In this document: positions 63,942 through 64,000 of the stretch, piece by piece
Position numbering within the stretch: the first letter of the stretch is position 1
Layout: the number at the start of each line of letters is the position of its first letter
Origin: Zygnema cylindricum
Taxonomy: Eukaryota > Streptophyta > Zygnematophyceae > Zygnematales > Zygnemataceae
DNA length: 64,000 nt
Assembly (NCBI GenBank): GCA_037447655.1
Contig: JBBHKE010003430.1
Coordinates: 325,822 to 389,821 of the forward strand
Direction: 5' to 3'
Translations under genes and position numbers: made by a program
Notes under the pieces: generated by a model
Told to the model about the DNA's origin: nothing
Seen by the model: the letters and a program-made list of their open reading frames with translations, nothing else
Databases searched by the model: none

Positions 63942-64000
63942 TAAATTTTTTACTCTATGGGTTGATATTTGGTTAGCAATTAAATGCCCACAGGGCTTTA

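Overview
The window is a repeat-saturated stretch of a nuclear genome, most likely from the green lineage (a plant or a close algal relative). There are no bacterial signatures. About 45 of the 64 kb is Ty1/copia-type LTR retrotransposon, and the coding parts are almost all broken by stops, frameshifts and deletions. Two kinds of primer-binding site occur. One (TGGTATCAGAGC) fits the 3' end of plant-type initiator tRNA-Met. The other (GGTTATGGGCCCACC) fits the anticodon arm of the same tRNA, including the plant-like CACC end. The species cannot be named from this sequence.

Layout. 1-6882: minus-strand copia element A, whose 5' LTR is shared with a truncated neighbour A'. 6883-14661: plus-strand element B of the same family, with a solo LTR of another family inserted in gag (5-bp target duplication CCCAT). 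14662-18580: minus-strand fragments (C, D, D') and an (AG)25 run. 18581-22633: gene-free, with a PIF/Harbinger-like MITE at 19350-20086. 22634-30386: plus-strand element E, its RT region replaced by a foreign 2.3-kb block. 30387-34161: LTR debris, element G (a different copia lineage) and an RT fragment H. 34162-39097: minus-strand element I, the least damaged copy. 39102-40562: a PIF-like MITE and element J (223-bp LTR, conventional primer-binding site). 40563-44916: element K, minus strand, with a large internal deletion. 45157-50495: element F interrupted by element L, then a 10-N assembly gap. 50506-53272: no recognisable gene. 53281-63960: a MITE-rich area around an unrecognised intron-containing gene on the plus strand (57073 to about 63677).

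The most interesting signal is the design of the copia families. Their LTRs run into the gag reading frame, so the gag start codon and the first 7 to 20 codons lie inside the LTR. The primer-binding site is therefore gag coding sequence (codons for V-M-G-P). The clean solo LTR at 7821-8823 supports this directly. Several of the LTRs also carry a tRNA-like unit (D-arm/A-box-like and B-box-like) in antisense, usually just upstream of a conserved TATAGGGTTT box. Paired changes between copies suggest that parts of it have been kept as RNA or DNA structure.

The right-hand 10 kb holds at least eight small non-autonomous DNA transposons of three kinds: TA-flanked with a shared CACCGCGAATCG-type terminus, hAT-like with 8-bp duplications, and PIF-like. 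Four of them sit inside introns of the predicted gene.
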